A stretch of DNA of 64,000 bases from CALJXB01 sp965225935 (GCA_965225935.1 CBDDCC010000016.1:124001-188000), one strand, 5' to 3'. Numbered from the stretch's first letter, positions 9,385 through 18,538 are shown. Notes: generated by a model from the sequence alone, not told the origin. A program made the numbers and translations.

Positions 9385-9473
9385 TTTTCGAGCAATGCCT
9401 ATGAGCATCCGCCCGTGCTCTCCGGCGATGGTTCCAATCCACCCGAATATAGTCTCCGAATGAGTTTCTGGAC

Positions 9474-10152
9474 ATGGAGAGCATCTATTTTCTTCACATG
9501 CCAAAGACCGGAGGAACGGCGCTAAAGCAGGCACCGCGGGACAGCCGTCTCAAGCCCGAGACTCTCGTTCTCAACGGTCACGCCATGACCTTTCGAGACG
9601 TTGTCGAAGCGCCATCGGCGCGTTGCATCTTCTTCGTTCGCGACGTTGCGACGCGCTACGTATCAGGTTTCAATTCCAGACTGCGGATGGGAAAGCCTTA
9701 CACAGACGCCCGATGGAACGAGGGCGAGCAGGTTGCCTTCCGGAGATTTCCAACCGCCAACGACCTGGCCGAGGCTCTAAGCTATCCTTGTCTTGTCACC
9801 CGACGCGCGGCTGAATGTGCCATGGTCAGTATCTGGCATACACGATTTCCTTTGCACTTCGGGATGCATTCGCCGCAATGCCTGGAGTTGCACAAGAAAA
9901 AGATCCTGTATCATTGGCAGGCAAGAGCGGCTGGAAAAAGACTTCCGGAAAGTTCTTTCCTTGCTTGGCATCGATGCAGACGTAGGGCTCCCTTCCGATG
10001 ACGTGATGTCACACAAAACGCTACAGGTCTATTCGAAACTGCTGTCCGCAACCGGAGAAGACAACCTTCGAGCATGGTACCGGGACGATGCGGAAGTCCT
10101 CGAGTGGTGCAATGCCTTTGCCGATTCGGGCTTCTGTTCCACCTCCGTCTAG
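9474..10152 (+). pseudogene. Sulfotransferase, frameshifted duplicate of 46682-47368
   Basis: The first 145 codons read MESIYFLHMPKTGGTALKQA and onward, nearly the same as the intact paralogue at 46682. After KKKILY the frame changes. Compared with the intact gene there is one extra base at about 9910 (CTGTATCATTGG against CTGTTCATAGG). The other frame then continues IIGRQERLEKDFRKVLSLLG to the normal end at 10152. PAPS-binding PKTGGTA and FVRDVATRYVSG are intact in the first part. Translation as it stands stops at 10001 with an unrelated tail. A recent lesion or a sequencing error are both possible. Confidence 0.85.
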
Positions 10153-10238
10153 GTTTGTAAAACGGTATCCCATAGGAGAAGGTGGGCCCAAAGAAGTTCA
10201 CTGCACAGCCGGGCCAGCGTCTGCAAGGATTTCGTCGC

Positions 10239-10931
10239 ATGGAAGACAAGGTATTGACGGCGGTCGGCCTAGGCCCGGGCCCAAGGGAATTGATACCGCA
10301 CAAGGTTTCTGAAATTCTGCAGCAAGCTGACTCTATATTCATGTTGGCAAGAGAGGAAGCTTGGATGACGCAGTTGGTCCGTGAGATTGTTGGACCGGAC
10401 GGGTTGCGCCTCTACTTCCCGAAATCCGTCAGATGGGGGGAAATGATCGGCGATCCAGTCCATGAGGAAATAGCCAATGAGATTGCCGACTGCTTAGGCA
10501 AGGGGCGGGAGGTAGCCTTCGCCTGTGCCGGGGATATCGCCCTCTATTCGCCCTTTTCTTATCTTTGCCCGCACCTAAAACGACGCGGAGTGGAATGGGT
10601 TATCTATCCTTCTGTCTCCTTTTTGAATGCTTTGTCGGCCGTTTTAGGACAGCAGCTGGTAACTGAGGCAGACAACCTACTCGTCGCCAAGCTAAACGAT
10701 GTCTCCGAGTTGGACGGCATGCTGTCCGTAGCGAGCAATATCGTTCTCTATGATTTTAAGAACCACCAACTTCCCGCTTTGCTCGAGTTCGCACGGCAGG
10801 AAGGCCTGGAGTACGTCGGTTTTGGCCGAATCGAGCGCGACCTGGCGGCCTCGGTTCAGCGAGACCTGTTGCGCGGAGAAGTGCCGCTGGGAACGGGGCT
10901 GGTTCTCATAAAGAAATCGCTTGAGGGCTGA
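10239..10931 (+). CDS. Orphan tetrapyrrole-methylase-family protein (CobI/CbiL-like)
   Basis: 230 residues from ATG 10239; GTG 10182, just after AGGAGAAG, is an alternative start. The fold is the SAM-dependent tetrapyrrole methylase: N-terminal GLGPGPREL loop, a central SAM-site segment AGDIALYSPFSYL resembling the GDPxxYSxFxYL segment of precorrin-2 C20-methyltransferases, YPSVSFLNALSAVLGQ, and C-terminal LGTGLVLIKK. The usual GDP is GDI here. No other cobalamin gene is in the window. The gene lies 12 bases before an Asp-box propeller on the same strand, so its substrate may not be a corrin. The family call is sound; the substrate is unknown. Confidence 0.8.
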   Translation: MEDKVLTAVGLGPGPRELIPHKVSEILQQADSIFMLAREEAWMTQLVREIVGPDGLRLYFPKSVRWGEMIGDPVHEEIANEIADCLGKGREVAFACAGDIALYSPFSYLCPHLKRRGVEWVIYPSVSFLNALSAVLGQQLVTEADNLLVAKLNDVSELDGMLSVASNIVLYDFKNHQLPALLEFARQEGLEYVGFGRIERDLAASVQRDLLRGEVPLGTGLVLIKKSLEG

Positions 10932-10943
10932 GGGACAGCTGAT

Positions 10944-12167
10944 ATGGAGTTTCTTGAGCGACTTCCGTTGGGTCCAAGCGCCTGGGATCATCGCGGCCAA
11001 CTGTACTGCACGGTCTATCCAGATAGGCTATATCTGTCTGAGTGCGGCAGCCTGGAAAAACTGGAGAGGCGTTACGTCTTTCCCGATGCTCCAAAGGATG
11101 TCCGCGCGCTTTTCATCGATCACCGCGGACATCTTCTTGTCAGCCTGAAAGGGCACTTATCTGGCGCCTTTGGGCGTACCTATTTGAGCAGGGATCAAGG
11201 CGTGACTTTCGTTCAAGTGCTCGACCACTGCGTCTGGGGGCTAGACGAAGATTCGAAAGGCAATCTGTACGCCGGTGTCTATCATGAGCGCAAGGATCCG
11301 GATTGCCGATGCGCGCTGTACAAATCGATCGACGGCGGTGTCCATTGGATCGACGTTACGCCCACCTCATGGCGATCCCAAACCCACGTACACGGTCTGG
11401 CGGTCGAACCGGGTAGCGGCTGGATTTACGCCAATCTCGGCGACAAACCTGGCCTGTCCGGTTGTTGGCGCAGCAAGGGGCGCGTGGTTTCTCTGACCGA
11501 GGATGCCAATTCGGGCGCACGGTGCCTTCGCTTGGAGAATGGTGCGACCATCTCGCCGGGTGCGGAGACGGTTATTCACACCCGTCAGCATGGCGAACGG
11601 GCCGAAGTCGCCGCCTCTCGATCGGGCGAAGCGTGGCTCGCTGCGCCACTCGAAGGCACTTACGGAGTCCAGGATCAAGCGCAAGTCTTCGAACTGGACT
11701 GGTGCAACAAATTCGGTGACGGGGCCGCGAATGATCAATACATCGGTATTGCGTTCAAGGATGGCGCCGTCTACCTATCGGACGACAACGTCCCCAAAAG
11801 AAACCCGATGCGAACCGTAGTGTACCGGGCCGTGGATGACGGGAGCCTCGCTCGGGTGGAACCGGACGTGGTACACAGGGCCGTAGAAACCGACGCATGG
11901 GGCAGCTTTTTCTTGCGAAAGGGACCGGACGGCAGACTGTGGACGGCGGCCCGGCCCTTCAAGGGCACAGGCGTCGTCTGGAACAGCGACGATGGCGATT
12001 CGTGGCAAGTGATTGCCACGACACCCGAAGAGCCTTTGGACGAATGGCGTCGAAGCCACAGCTTCCGAGATATGACAATGGGTGAGACAGGCGACAAGCG
12101 CAGTCTATTCGCTGCGGACGGCCGAGCTCTGGTTTCCATAAAGGGTGGGGTATTGGTTTTAAGATGA
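10944..12167 (+). CDS. Asp-box (BNR) beta-propeller protein
   Basis: 407 residues without a signal peptide or membrane segment. Repeated Asp-box-like turns are visible: YLSRDQGVTF, YKSIDGGVHW, NSDDGDSW. Between them are short beta-rich strands such as DEDSKGNLYAGVY, as in sialidase-like propellers. Catalytic sialidase residues are not evident. It is related to the next gene (both have GxDEDSxGNxxAGVY), and its last 32 codons have a decayed copy at 18778-18873. It sits just behind the orphan methylase and probably shares its transcript. Possible roles are glycan binding or scaffolding; this is inference. Confidence 0.75.
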   Translation: MEFLERLPLGPSAWDHRGQLYCTVYPDRLYLSECGSLEKLERRYVFPDAPKDVRALFIDHRGHLLVSLKGHLSGAFGRTYLSRDQGVTFVQVLDHCVWGLDEDSKGNLYAGVYHERKDPDCRCALYKSIDGGVHWIDVTPTSWRSQTHVHGLAVEPGSGWIYANLGDKPGLSGCWRSKGRVVSLTEDANSGARCLRLENGATISPGAETVIHTRQHGERAEVAASRSGEAWLAAPLEGTYGVQDQAQVFELDWCNKFGDGAANDQYIGIAFKDGAVYLSDDNVPKRNPMRTVVYRAVDDGSLARVEPDVVHRAVETDAWGSFFLRKGPDGRLWTAARPFKGTGVVWNSDDGDSWQVIATTPEEPLDEWRRSHSFRDMTMGETGDKRSLFAADGRALVSIKGGVLVLR

Positions 12168-12269
12168 GCCGGCAAGTTGTGCGGTAATCCACGCTAGTCC
12201 ATCGGCTGTGCCGCTCCGCCGACTAAACCTTGACGAAACGATACACGATTTGACTCTCCAACACCGTTA

Positions 12270-13355
12270 ATGAATTCTGCGCCGATGATCCTGAAGAACC
12301 TTAAGTCTTGGCTGCTCCAGTCCAACGCTTCCGAATCTTACGTAAACTGTGAGGCACAACAGCGCAGGTGGAAGCTGCGCCAGCTCCACGTTCCTATTCA
12401 ATCCTCTGCCATCGATAGAGATGGGACAATCTATGCGGGGTTCTCGAATGATTTGTTTGTTAGCCGTGATTTGGGACAGACATTCGAGATAATCTACACG
12501 TTCGAAGGACAGGGACTTATAAACGCGACCTTGACGTTTCTGGATTCCAATAACCGGCTGTTTTTCTCCAGCCGTCACAAGGATTGCCTATATTTGTCCC
12601 AAGATTGTGGATTATCTTTTGACACAGTTCTGGATGAGCTAGGCGGATCGGTCAGGGGTTTTGACGAAGACAGTCGAGGCAATGTTTTTGCCGGTGTCTA
12701 TTCGAGACGTGGTCCTGCGGTTCTATACAGAAGCAAAGACGCTCGAGTCTGGGAGGTCGCTGGATCCTGGGCTGCACGGCACATTCACGATGTCAGGGTG
12801 AACCGACGCAACGACTGGCTCTATGTGGTAGTAGGAGAAGGTGATCCGAAGGCCACAACCGAAAGTCACGCCGTCTACCGTTCCAAGGACGAGGGTCGAA
12901 CATTCACCAAGATTTTTCAAGGTGTTCGTGAGGGAAAAGCGGCCCCTCGGCCGCTATTTCTGCCGATCAATTTCGTGGATAAGTACCTGATCCTCGGAAC
13001 GGATCACTCAAGCGGTGGCAACTACATTTGCAGAATTCTCGATTGCGGTGAAGACAAACTACATTCGATCGAAGAGAGATTTCAGATATCCGATCACCAG
13101 GGAGAGACACGATACCATCCTTACTTTCATTTCATCGAATGGGTTGGCGGAGTTCTGGTAGCCGGCATCAAAGGAGAGAACGAGGCCTACCTTTTGAAAA
13201 GTACGGACGGTGTGAGCTGGTCGTTGATCGAAGGTTCGCGAGTGTCAAACATGAAAGGACGACACAGCACCTATTTGAGCGCAACAAGGGGCACCAATCG
13301 AGACTGGGTGTTGATTGCCGGAGTACCCGGCGTGATGCTGGGACTCTTAGATTAG
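12270..13355 (+). CDS. Asp-box (BNR) beta-propeller protein, paralogue of the preceding gene
   Basis: 361 residues from ATG 12270; ATG 12285 is also possible. Asp-box repeats: FVSRDLGQTF, YLSQDCGLSF, YRSKDEGRTF, KSTDGVSW, with FDEDSRGNVFAGVYS shared with the upstream propeller. No export signal is visible, so it should be cytoplasmic unless the start is wrong. Two tandem propellers after a methylase suggest one functional unit. No catalytic motif is recognised. Confidence 0.75.
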   Translation: MNSAPMILKNLKSWLLQSNASESYVNCEAQQRRWKLRQLHVPIQSSAIDRDGTIYAGFSNDLFVSRDLGQTFEIIYTFEGQGLINATLTFLDSNNRLFFSSRHKDCLYLSQDCGLSFDTVLDELGGSVRGFDEDSRGNVFAGVYSRRGPAVLYRSKDARVWEVAGSWAARHIHDVRVNRRNDWLYVVVGEGDPKATTESHAVYRSKDEGRTFTKIFQGVREGKAAPRPLFLPINFVDKYLILGTDHSSGGNYICRILDCGEDKLHSIEERFQISDHQGETRYHPYFHFIEWVGGVLVAGIKGENEAYLLKSTDGVSWSLIEGSRVSNMKGRHSTYLSATRGTNRDWVLIAGVPGVMLGLLD

Positions 13356-13658
13356 CACCGTAGGAGGGGATAGACAGCTAACGAATTGTCTAACCAAGGA
13401 ATGGACGGCAACACCCCTCAAAATCTTGCATGTTTGATCGTCTCCAGCTCAATTGGTGTCAATTTTCACTGTCTAGCTGGAACAGCCAACACTGGTGGAT
13501 GCTTATCCGCCAGCGATAGGCGAAGATGTGGATCTGGATCTATTGGTCCGTGCACTCTGCTTGACTTTCATGGCCTAGTGGTTAAAGAGGTTTCGATGCA
13601 TTCAGATCCCTAGTCGTGGCTGTCAGTTGCGCATTTATTGCCCATTTTGGAGATGGAC
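13356..13658. other. Intergenic stretch
   Basis: About 300 bases between a propeller gene and a methyltransferase, AT-richer than the backbone. A 75-codon open frame at 13386 has no ribosome site and no recognisable similarity, so I leave it out. Confidence 0.4.
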
Positions 13659-14285
13659 ATGTGGAGTCTAGAGATCGAAGATCAAATCAGGGAAGTGCTG
13701 TTGGAACAAGACCCAGCTTACGAGAGCGAAATATCAAAAGGGTATTTTTTCCGAGCTAATCCGCTGTTTTATAATAAAATACACATGCGTGAGACACTTG
13801 CTTACTTGCTTCATTTTGAAGTTTCAAGTGGTTCGCGAGTACTGGATTATGGGTGCGGCACAGGGCAGTTCTTGCTTTACCTTTGGAACCATGGTTTTCG
13901 CAATTTGGAAGGCTGGGATCACAACTCACGGTGGTTGGACGCTGCCGGAGCAATATTCCATCAGCTCGCTCCTGGCTCCGATATATCTCTTCGGAAAGTT
14001 GACAGAGATGTTATCTACGATCTGAGTTCCGCGGCTCGCGGAAGCTTCGATGTAGTAACGATGTTTGGTCTGATCTATGGACACGGAATTGATATTGAGC
14101 GCTTGTTCACTTCGGTGGCTAAAGTGTTGAATTCGAACGGATATTACTTTGCAAATGATAGTAAGCATGACGCCAAGGAAATCTTGGAATTAATGGAAGA
14201 TGCAGGCTTGCGAAACAGAGTTCTGATAGCCGTTACCAACAGCGCCGGACACGAATCTCATTTTTATGTTGCTCAGAAAAAGTAG
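13659..14285 (+). CDS. Class I SAM-dependent methyltransferase
   Basis: 208 residues from ATG 13659, chosen because GGAG lies 7 bases upstream; ATG 13653 and TTG 13638 are in frame. The SAM-binding motif I is VLDYGCGTGQFLLYL, an acidic residue follows at the end of strand 2 (LEGWDHN), and motif post-I and IV are in RGSFDVVTMFGLIYG. It is a small stand-alone enzyme of the type that methylates sugars or lipids in surface glycan clusters. The acceptor is not predictable. Codon use is AT-rich compared with the capsule locus, consistent with acquired DNA. Confidence 0.8.
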   Translation: MWSLEIEDQIREVLLEQDPAYESEISKGYFFRANPLFYNKIHMRETLAYLLHFEVSSGSRVLDYGCGTGQFLLYLWNHGFRNLEGWDHNSRWLDAAGAIFHQLAPGSDISLRKVDRDVIYDLSSAARGSFDVVTMFGLIYGHGIDIERLFTSVAKVLNSNGYYFANDSKHDAKEILELMEDAGLRNRVLIAVTNSAGHESHFYVAQKK

Positions 14286-14394
14286 CTTCACTTTATCTTT
14301 GTCTGTGCGCCTTGGGTATCGGGCAATGTCTAGGGCGAAGTCAGGTATCTGAGTAGTAGGTTTCGTTCACCGAATGGGACGATCAAACTCCTCT

Positions 14395-14532
14395 GTGTGC
14401 ATGCCGTCACCGCCTGTGAGGCGACCTCGAGGAAGGTAAAAGGCCTTCGCCGGGAGGCGGTGGAGCACAAGGTAGTCGTTGCCGAGCTGACGCTGGAGAA
14501 CCGACTACTCGACGGGGACGGGCCATACTTTT
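14395..14532 (+). pseudogene. IS3-type transposase OrfA fragment (probable)
   Basis: A short frame contains GLRREAVEHKVVVAELTLEN then RLLDGDG. This resembles the end of IS3-group OrfA proteins, where a leucine-rich helix ends with a VAELTLENRLLKKS type sequence. Nothing of OrfB follows. Taken with the oppositely oriented IS630-like piece next to it, this is transposon debris. Confidence 0.45.
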
Positions 14533-14703
14533 TGAATCTTCCCTCACCAGCTCTTTCTGCAGCCGGTGGCGCGGCCGTGCTGAGGTCTTTACGAAGCCCA
14601 ATGCCTTGAGCTCTCGGCTCACCATGCTCTCGTCCAGCAAGACTCGGAACTCCTTCCAGAGCCACTGCACGAGGTCCTTCAAGCACCTCATAAGCCGGTA
14701 TTT
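14520..14703 (-). pseudogene. IS630-family transposase fragment
   Basis: The minus strand encodes LKDLVQWLWKEFRVLLDESM, then VSRELKALGFVKTSARPRHR. This matches the second half of the N-terminal helix-turn-helix region of IS630-type transposases, which read ...EFRVSVxxxTVxRELxxLGFRKLSARPRHH. The catalytic DDE domain is absent. It lies between the epimerase gene and the IS3-like piece. Confidence 0.65.
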
Positions 14704-14732
14704 GTGCGGAGTCGCTTGCTGCTATCTCTCCT

Positions 14733-15785
14733 TTAACGCCGTTGGCAGCTACTGGCAACGCTTGATCCAGTATTCTTGAGAAACCAATGAAGCGTCTCCC
14801 GCAAGCCTTGATCCAGGCCGTGGACTGGTTCCCATTCGAGATCTCGTCTGGCCTTCGCATTATCTGCGTAGTTGCGTTTCATATCCCCTGTCCTGGCTTC
14901 TTCAAAAATTACTGACGGCGAGACACTGATTTCCTCTTTCAGTAGGGTCCTCAATAGTTCGGTCAATTCGTTGATTGAAGTCTCCCGACCAGTTGCGATT
15001 TGATAGATCTCTCCGCCGCGGCCTTTGTCGGCCGCCAGGATCACGGCATCGATCAAATCTCCGATGTAGAGAAAATCACGCGTCTGACGACCGTCGCCAA
15101 AGATCGTCCAGTCGCGACCTTCAAGGGCATCCTTGACGAATCGAGCTACGACACTTGTCTTGTGGCCGGAACCCGGGCCGTAAACGTTGCTGAAACGAAG
15201 TGCGATGGTTTCTAGACCAAACGCCCAGTAATAGGCTGAACAGTAGGCCTCGCCGGCGAGCTTACTCGCCCCGTATGGCGACATGGGCCGGCAGACCAGA
15301 TCTTCGTGAATGGGAGGATCGACGTTACCTGTCGGGGCCCCGGAAGAGGCAAAGATATAGCGACGCACCCCTTCGCGGCGAGCTGCCTCAAGATAGTTCA
15401 TCGTGCCACCGATGTTCACGGCGGCGTCAACCAAGGGGAAATCGATAGAGGGCTGCACACCAGTGTTGGCAGCTAGGTGGACGACTACATCGGCGCCTTG
15501 GCAGACCGATCTTGCGAGCTTATCTTCGCGGATGTCGCCTCGGAGCAATTGACGCTGAGCAATGCCGTGATTGTCGGACCAAGGAAGGATCACCTCGCTA
15601 TCCTCATTCAGGCCGAGATCAGTGAGTGTTTCGATCGACCCAGTCGACAGGTCATCGACGACTCGGAGACCGCAGGCGAGGTTGCGCTCAAGCAGCGCCC
15701 GGACAAGCGCGCTTCCGACGAATCCACAGCCGCCCGTTACGACCCATTTCAGTCTTGCCGGCGATCTGCCCCGACTATCGCTCAT
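14733..15785 (-). CDS. NAD-dependent sugar-nucleotide epimerase/dehydratase
   Basis: 350 residues, an extended short-chain dehydrogenase of the GalE/WbpP type. The NAD-binding loop is TGGCGFVGSALV (about residues 17-28), and a DDLSTGS segment follows at the end of strand 2. LAANTGVQPS is at the active-site wall, the catalytic Tyr and Lys are in YGASKLAGE, and FSNVYGPGS and DGRQTRDFLYIGDLIDA complete the family pattern. The usual SSS before the YxxxK motif reads ASSGA. It most likely epimerises or oxidises a UDP- or dTDP-hexose for the polysaccharide. The last 10-20 residues run to the edge of the IS debris and may not be original. Confidence 0.85.
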   Translation of the reverse strand: MSDSRGRSPARLKWVVTGGCGFVGSALVRALLERNLACGLRVVDDLSTGSIETLTDLGLNEDSEVILPWSDNHGIAQRQLLRGDIREDKLARSVCQGADVVVHLAANTGVQPSIDFPLVDAAVNIGGTMNYLEAARREGVRRYIFASSGAPTGNVDPPIHEDLVCRPMSPYGASKLAGEAYCSAYYWAFGLETIALRFSNVYGPGSGHKTSVVARFVKDALEGRDWTIFGDGRQTRDFLYIGDLIDAVILAADKGRGGEIYQIATGRETSINELTELLRTLLKEEISVSPSVIFEEARTGDMKRNYADNAKARRDLEWEPVHGLDQGLRETLHWFLKNTGSSVASSCQRR

Positions 15786-16417
15786 TCAGTTGAACCTGTT
15801 TCTGGGTTGCGGGTGTCAAGCACAGGCGCATGGAATGGGGAATCGAGTTCCTTTGAAAGCAGTCGGACTCCGCATTCACGCTTGCTGCGCCCAGTTTTGC
15901 AACGCCGATTTCGTCGATTCCGAGCAACGGTACGTACGCGGTCTGTTGCGACTCCATGACCTGACATCGAGAAGTGCTTCCAGGTTTGGTGACGTCACTG
16001 TAGCCAGGTGGTCTATCAACTCCAATATTTGCCACTAGAGAGTGTGAGCGGCCAGCTAGGGGCTATGTTTGCCAAGGACACTCGGTCAGTGCAAGTCCCA
16101 GCTGACACGAAGAGGGAAGTAGCGGGAATCGCATCCGTCGTGGCTTTCTGCAACCACAATTGTGAAACACATAAGATATTAGCAAGAACGAAACTACATT
16201 TTCTATTTATAAACACGCGGTAATACTTGTGATTATACTAGACCGTAGTGATTAGACTATATCAGAATGTCATAAAGTCACGGTTATAATTTTATTGGAT
16301 AAGTTGAATTTCTCGCGCGATCAAGAACGTTCCCAGGCGGGCTTTTGTATCTCTACCGGTTTGACCAGGACACCTGTACGAAGACCAATCGAAGCCGATT
16401 ACATATACTCGCCGCCA
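15786..16417. other. Gene-free, partly AT-rich stretch
   Basis: Over 600 bases with no credible gene. It must hold the promoter of the leftward epimerase. Bases 16180-16320 are strongly AT-rich. At the right end it passes into the decayed sulfotransferase. Confidence 0.45.
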
Positions 16418-16740
16418 TATTCGGGATAAATCCAAAAGAGAAATTCTCCACCTTGCCGACATAATCGATACTTACATAGTCGCATGCCACATTCTTGCAT
16501 TACAGAGCTCAATGGGGGTTGTCGTAGGCCTATGAACTGTCGCAGATTGACTTGAGGAAATCGTGGAACGAGATAGCCGCATCGGTATCAAGCCCCAAAC
16601 TTGAACGAAACGCTTGCCCATGGCTGATCTTGAGATTGGCGATCTTGTCCACGTAAGCAGAAGCCGCTCTCACATATGGATTGCGAGCAAACATGAACTT
16701 CGTACAGCTCTTCGCCCAATGGCGTTTCATTTATGCTAAA
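16418..16740 (-). pseudogene. Sulfotransferase (Sulfotransfer_2 type) remnant with three nonsense codons
   Basis: One minus-strand frame reads KFMFARNPYVRAASAYVDKI, a 3'-phosphate-binding segment of this sulfotransferase family, through FHDFLKSICDSS, then TAG (16530-16532), AYDNPH, TGA (16509-16511), AL, TAA (16500-16502), and then VACDYVSIDYVGKVENF. The intact family reads NPHW before this point and DYVGRFEN after it, so the TGA replaces TGG and the TAA probably CAA. The PAPS loop at the N-terminus is missing. It lies just after the stop of the glycosyltransferase at 16787-18538, mirroring the glycosyltransferase-sulfotransferase pair at 5056-8464. Confidence 0.75.
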
Positions 16741-16786
16741 GGCTGAGCATCGGGAGCCGTGTGAATCGAGAGGTCTATGCACGGTT

Positions 16787-18538
16787 CTAAGAGCACGCGG
16801 ACGTGAAATCTCTTTGCGCCCCTCGACCACTCTTAGCATTTCTCTTGCGAACGCCATGCAATGATTGTTGCGCTCGCCGTTGGGGTGCTCGGGACCAAAA
16901 TGGGGGACCTTTTAGAACAGCTGCCAATTCCCGATGGCCCCAATTTTCGCTGTTTGCTGCCTGGTCCTCATTGCGTTCTTTTTCCAATCGCGGCATAAGG
17001 TTTGGCGGTTGGACGGCGTTGAAGGCCAAATCCTCAAATCGCCCGTAGCGGTAATAGTGGACCAATGGATTGTTATGGGTTCCTGATATTTTGGCGGTTC
17101 GAACGTAATAGTCGGGAGAAAAATGTTCGGAAGGTTCCCATGTGTTGCGCCAACCTTCTTCCAGATAGTGTAATAGAGGATCCAAACCTGCTTTCTTCAC
17201 CTCTGGGTGTTGATCGGTATAGTACCGCGGATCGAATAGCAAACAGCCAAAGAGAAGAGGATAGTCCATCGGGTGACGACGGCGGATCTTGGATCTTTCC
17301 TTTACGGAGATCGGGATAAGATAAGTGAACCGCACATTACCCCGATTCTTTATGGCACGGGCATTGCGAAGTGCCCAGCACGCCAACCGCGGGTGACGCA
17401 TTATAAAGATACTTCGATGCCATCGACGGAAAAAGTCTTTTCTTTCCGACGCGCGCTGCAATAGGTCCTCCCAAGCCACATGAATGCGGTCTGGCTCATA
17501 ACGGCGAACATCCAGAATACCTTGACGCCCTAAAGCGCAACGTCTCTTTGGATCACCCATCAAATCAGCAATTGCCTCCGCTAACCTTTCAACTTTGTTG
17601 TCAGCTCTCGCGAGGATACCATTTCGGCCCGTCTCGATGATTTCATTGGTTCCCGTACAACTCTCAAATCCAACTACTGGTAGACCACGAGCCATAGCTT
17701 CGCGCAACGCTAAAGGACAGCCTTCGGACCGTGAAGGCAACGCATAGATGCTGGCGTTTATGTAGTGATCGTAAACAGCTTTAATGTCCTTAACCACGCC
17801 GTGCAAGACGACCCTATTCTGCAGTTCTTCTTGATCGATCTGTCTCTCTAGCGATTCGAGATCAGGTCCGCTTCCCACTATGTGCAAATCCCAGTTGGGA
17901 TGCCTACCTTGGATCTGCGAAAAGGCTTTAAAAAGCACATGTACATCTTTCTCGAATGTTAGACGGCCGGTGTACAGAAGGCGAAAGCGACCGTCAACGT
18001 CGGGTTTGTCAGGCCGCGCGGTGTTAACTGCTGGCATTGTAGGTGAGGGAATAACAGTCACTTTGTGCCGTAGAGCGGGATGCAGTGCTTCGCGATAACT
18101 CGGCATGAGCATATGGCCAAAATCAGCTATGCTGTAAGCAAGATTTCGTTGGTCGATGCTTCTCCAAAGATACTGCAAGCAATGGCTTGCACTGCCTCGC
18201 TCAGAGATGACCACTGGATAAGGTAAACTCTGAAAAATGTTCGCTAAAACCAAGCACCATACCCCACTGTACACGAGGAGGATCACATCGGGATTTTCCT
18301 TGAGAGCCAACTTGCGGATTTCTTCATGATGTTTTGCAGAATCTTTTAGAATAATATGTTGTACAGAAACACTTTCCGGGAAAGGATAATAATATGTCTT
18401 CTCTGTCTCTTTGCGAATCCCTGTGCAAAAAACTATGCGATGCCCTCGTTCGTCGAGGTATTTGAAAAGCCACGAATAGGAAAGTTGTACGCCTCCAATA
18501 TTGTATAGATCGCCAAGCCCAAAGATGAGAACCTTCAT
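16787..18538 (-). CDS. GT4 glycosyltransferase with C-terminal FDPxYY modules
   Basis: 583 residues, paralogue of 6764-8464. GT-B fold with a GGVQLSYSWL loop near the N-terminus and SRSEGCPLALREAMARGLP then ESCTGTNEII in the donor-binding domain. Two C-terminal repeats follow: FDPRYYTDQHPEVKKAG with PLLHYLEEGW, and FSPDYYVRT with PLVHYYRYG. The last 60 or so residues (after about 520) are basic and low in structure. They lie on the DNA where a downstream sulfotransferase should begin, so the natural C-terminus may have been altered by rearrangement. Expected to add one sugar during chain assembly. Confidence 0.85.
   Translation of the reverse strand: MKVLIFGLGDLYNIGGVQLSYSWLFKYLDERGHRIVFCTGIRKETEKTYYYPFPESVSVQHIILKDSAKHHEEIRKLALKENPDVILLVYSGVWCLVLANIFQSLPYPVVISERGSASHCLQYLWRSIDQRNLAYSIADFGHMLMPSYREALHPALRHKVTVIPSPTMPAVNTARPDKPDVDGRFRLLYTGRLTFEKDVHVLFKAFSQIQGRHPNWDLHIVGSGPDLESLERQIDQEELQNRVVLHGVVKDIKAVYDHYINASIYALPSRSEGCPLALREAMARGLPVVGFESCTGTNEIIETGRNGILARADNKVERLAEAIADLMGDPKRRCALGRQGILDVRRYEPDRIHVAWEDLLQRASERKDFFRRWHRSIFIMRHPRLACWALRNARAIKNRGNVRFTYLIPISVKERSKIRRRHPMDYPLLFGCLLFDPRYYTDQHPEVKKAGLDPLLHYLEEGWRNTWEPSEHFSPDYYVRTAKISGTHNNPLVHYYRYGRFEDLAFNAVQPPNLMPRLEKERNEDQAANSENWGHRELAAVLKGPPFWSRAPQRRAQQSLHGVRKRNAKSGRGAQRDFTSACS

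Noticed and set aside
10239..10931. A borosin-type peptide N-methyltransferase system
   Set aside because: The fold is shared, but the sequence is closer to CobI/CbiL than to known borosin enzymes, and I see no precursor peptide with a repeated hydrophobic core beside it.
13386..13613. 75-codon plus-strand frame
   Set aside because: No ribosome site, no domain and unlike codon use; treated as intergenic.
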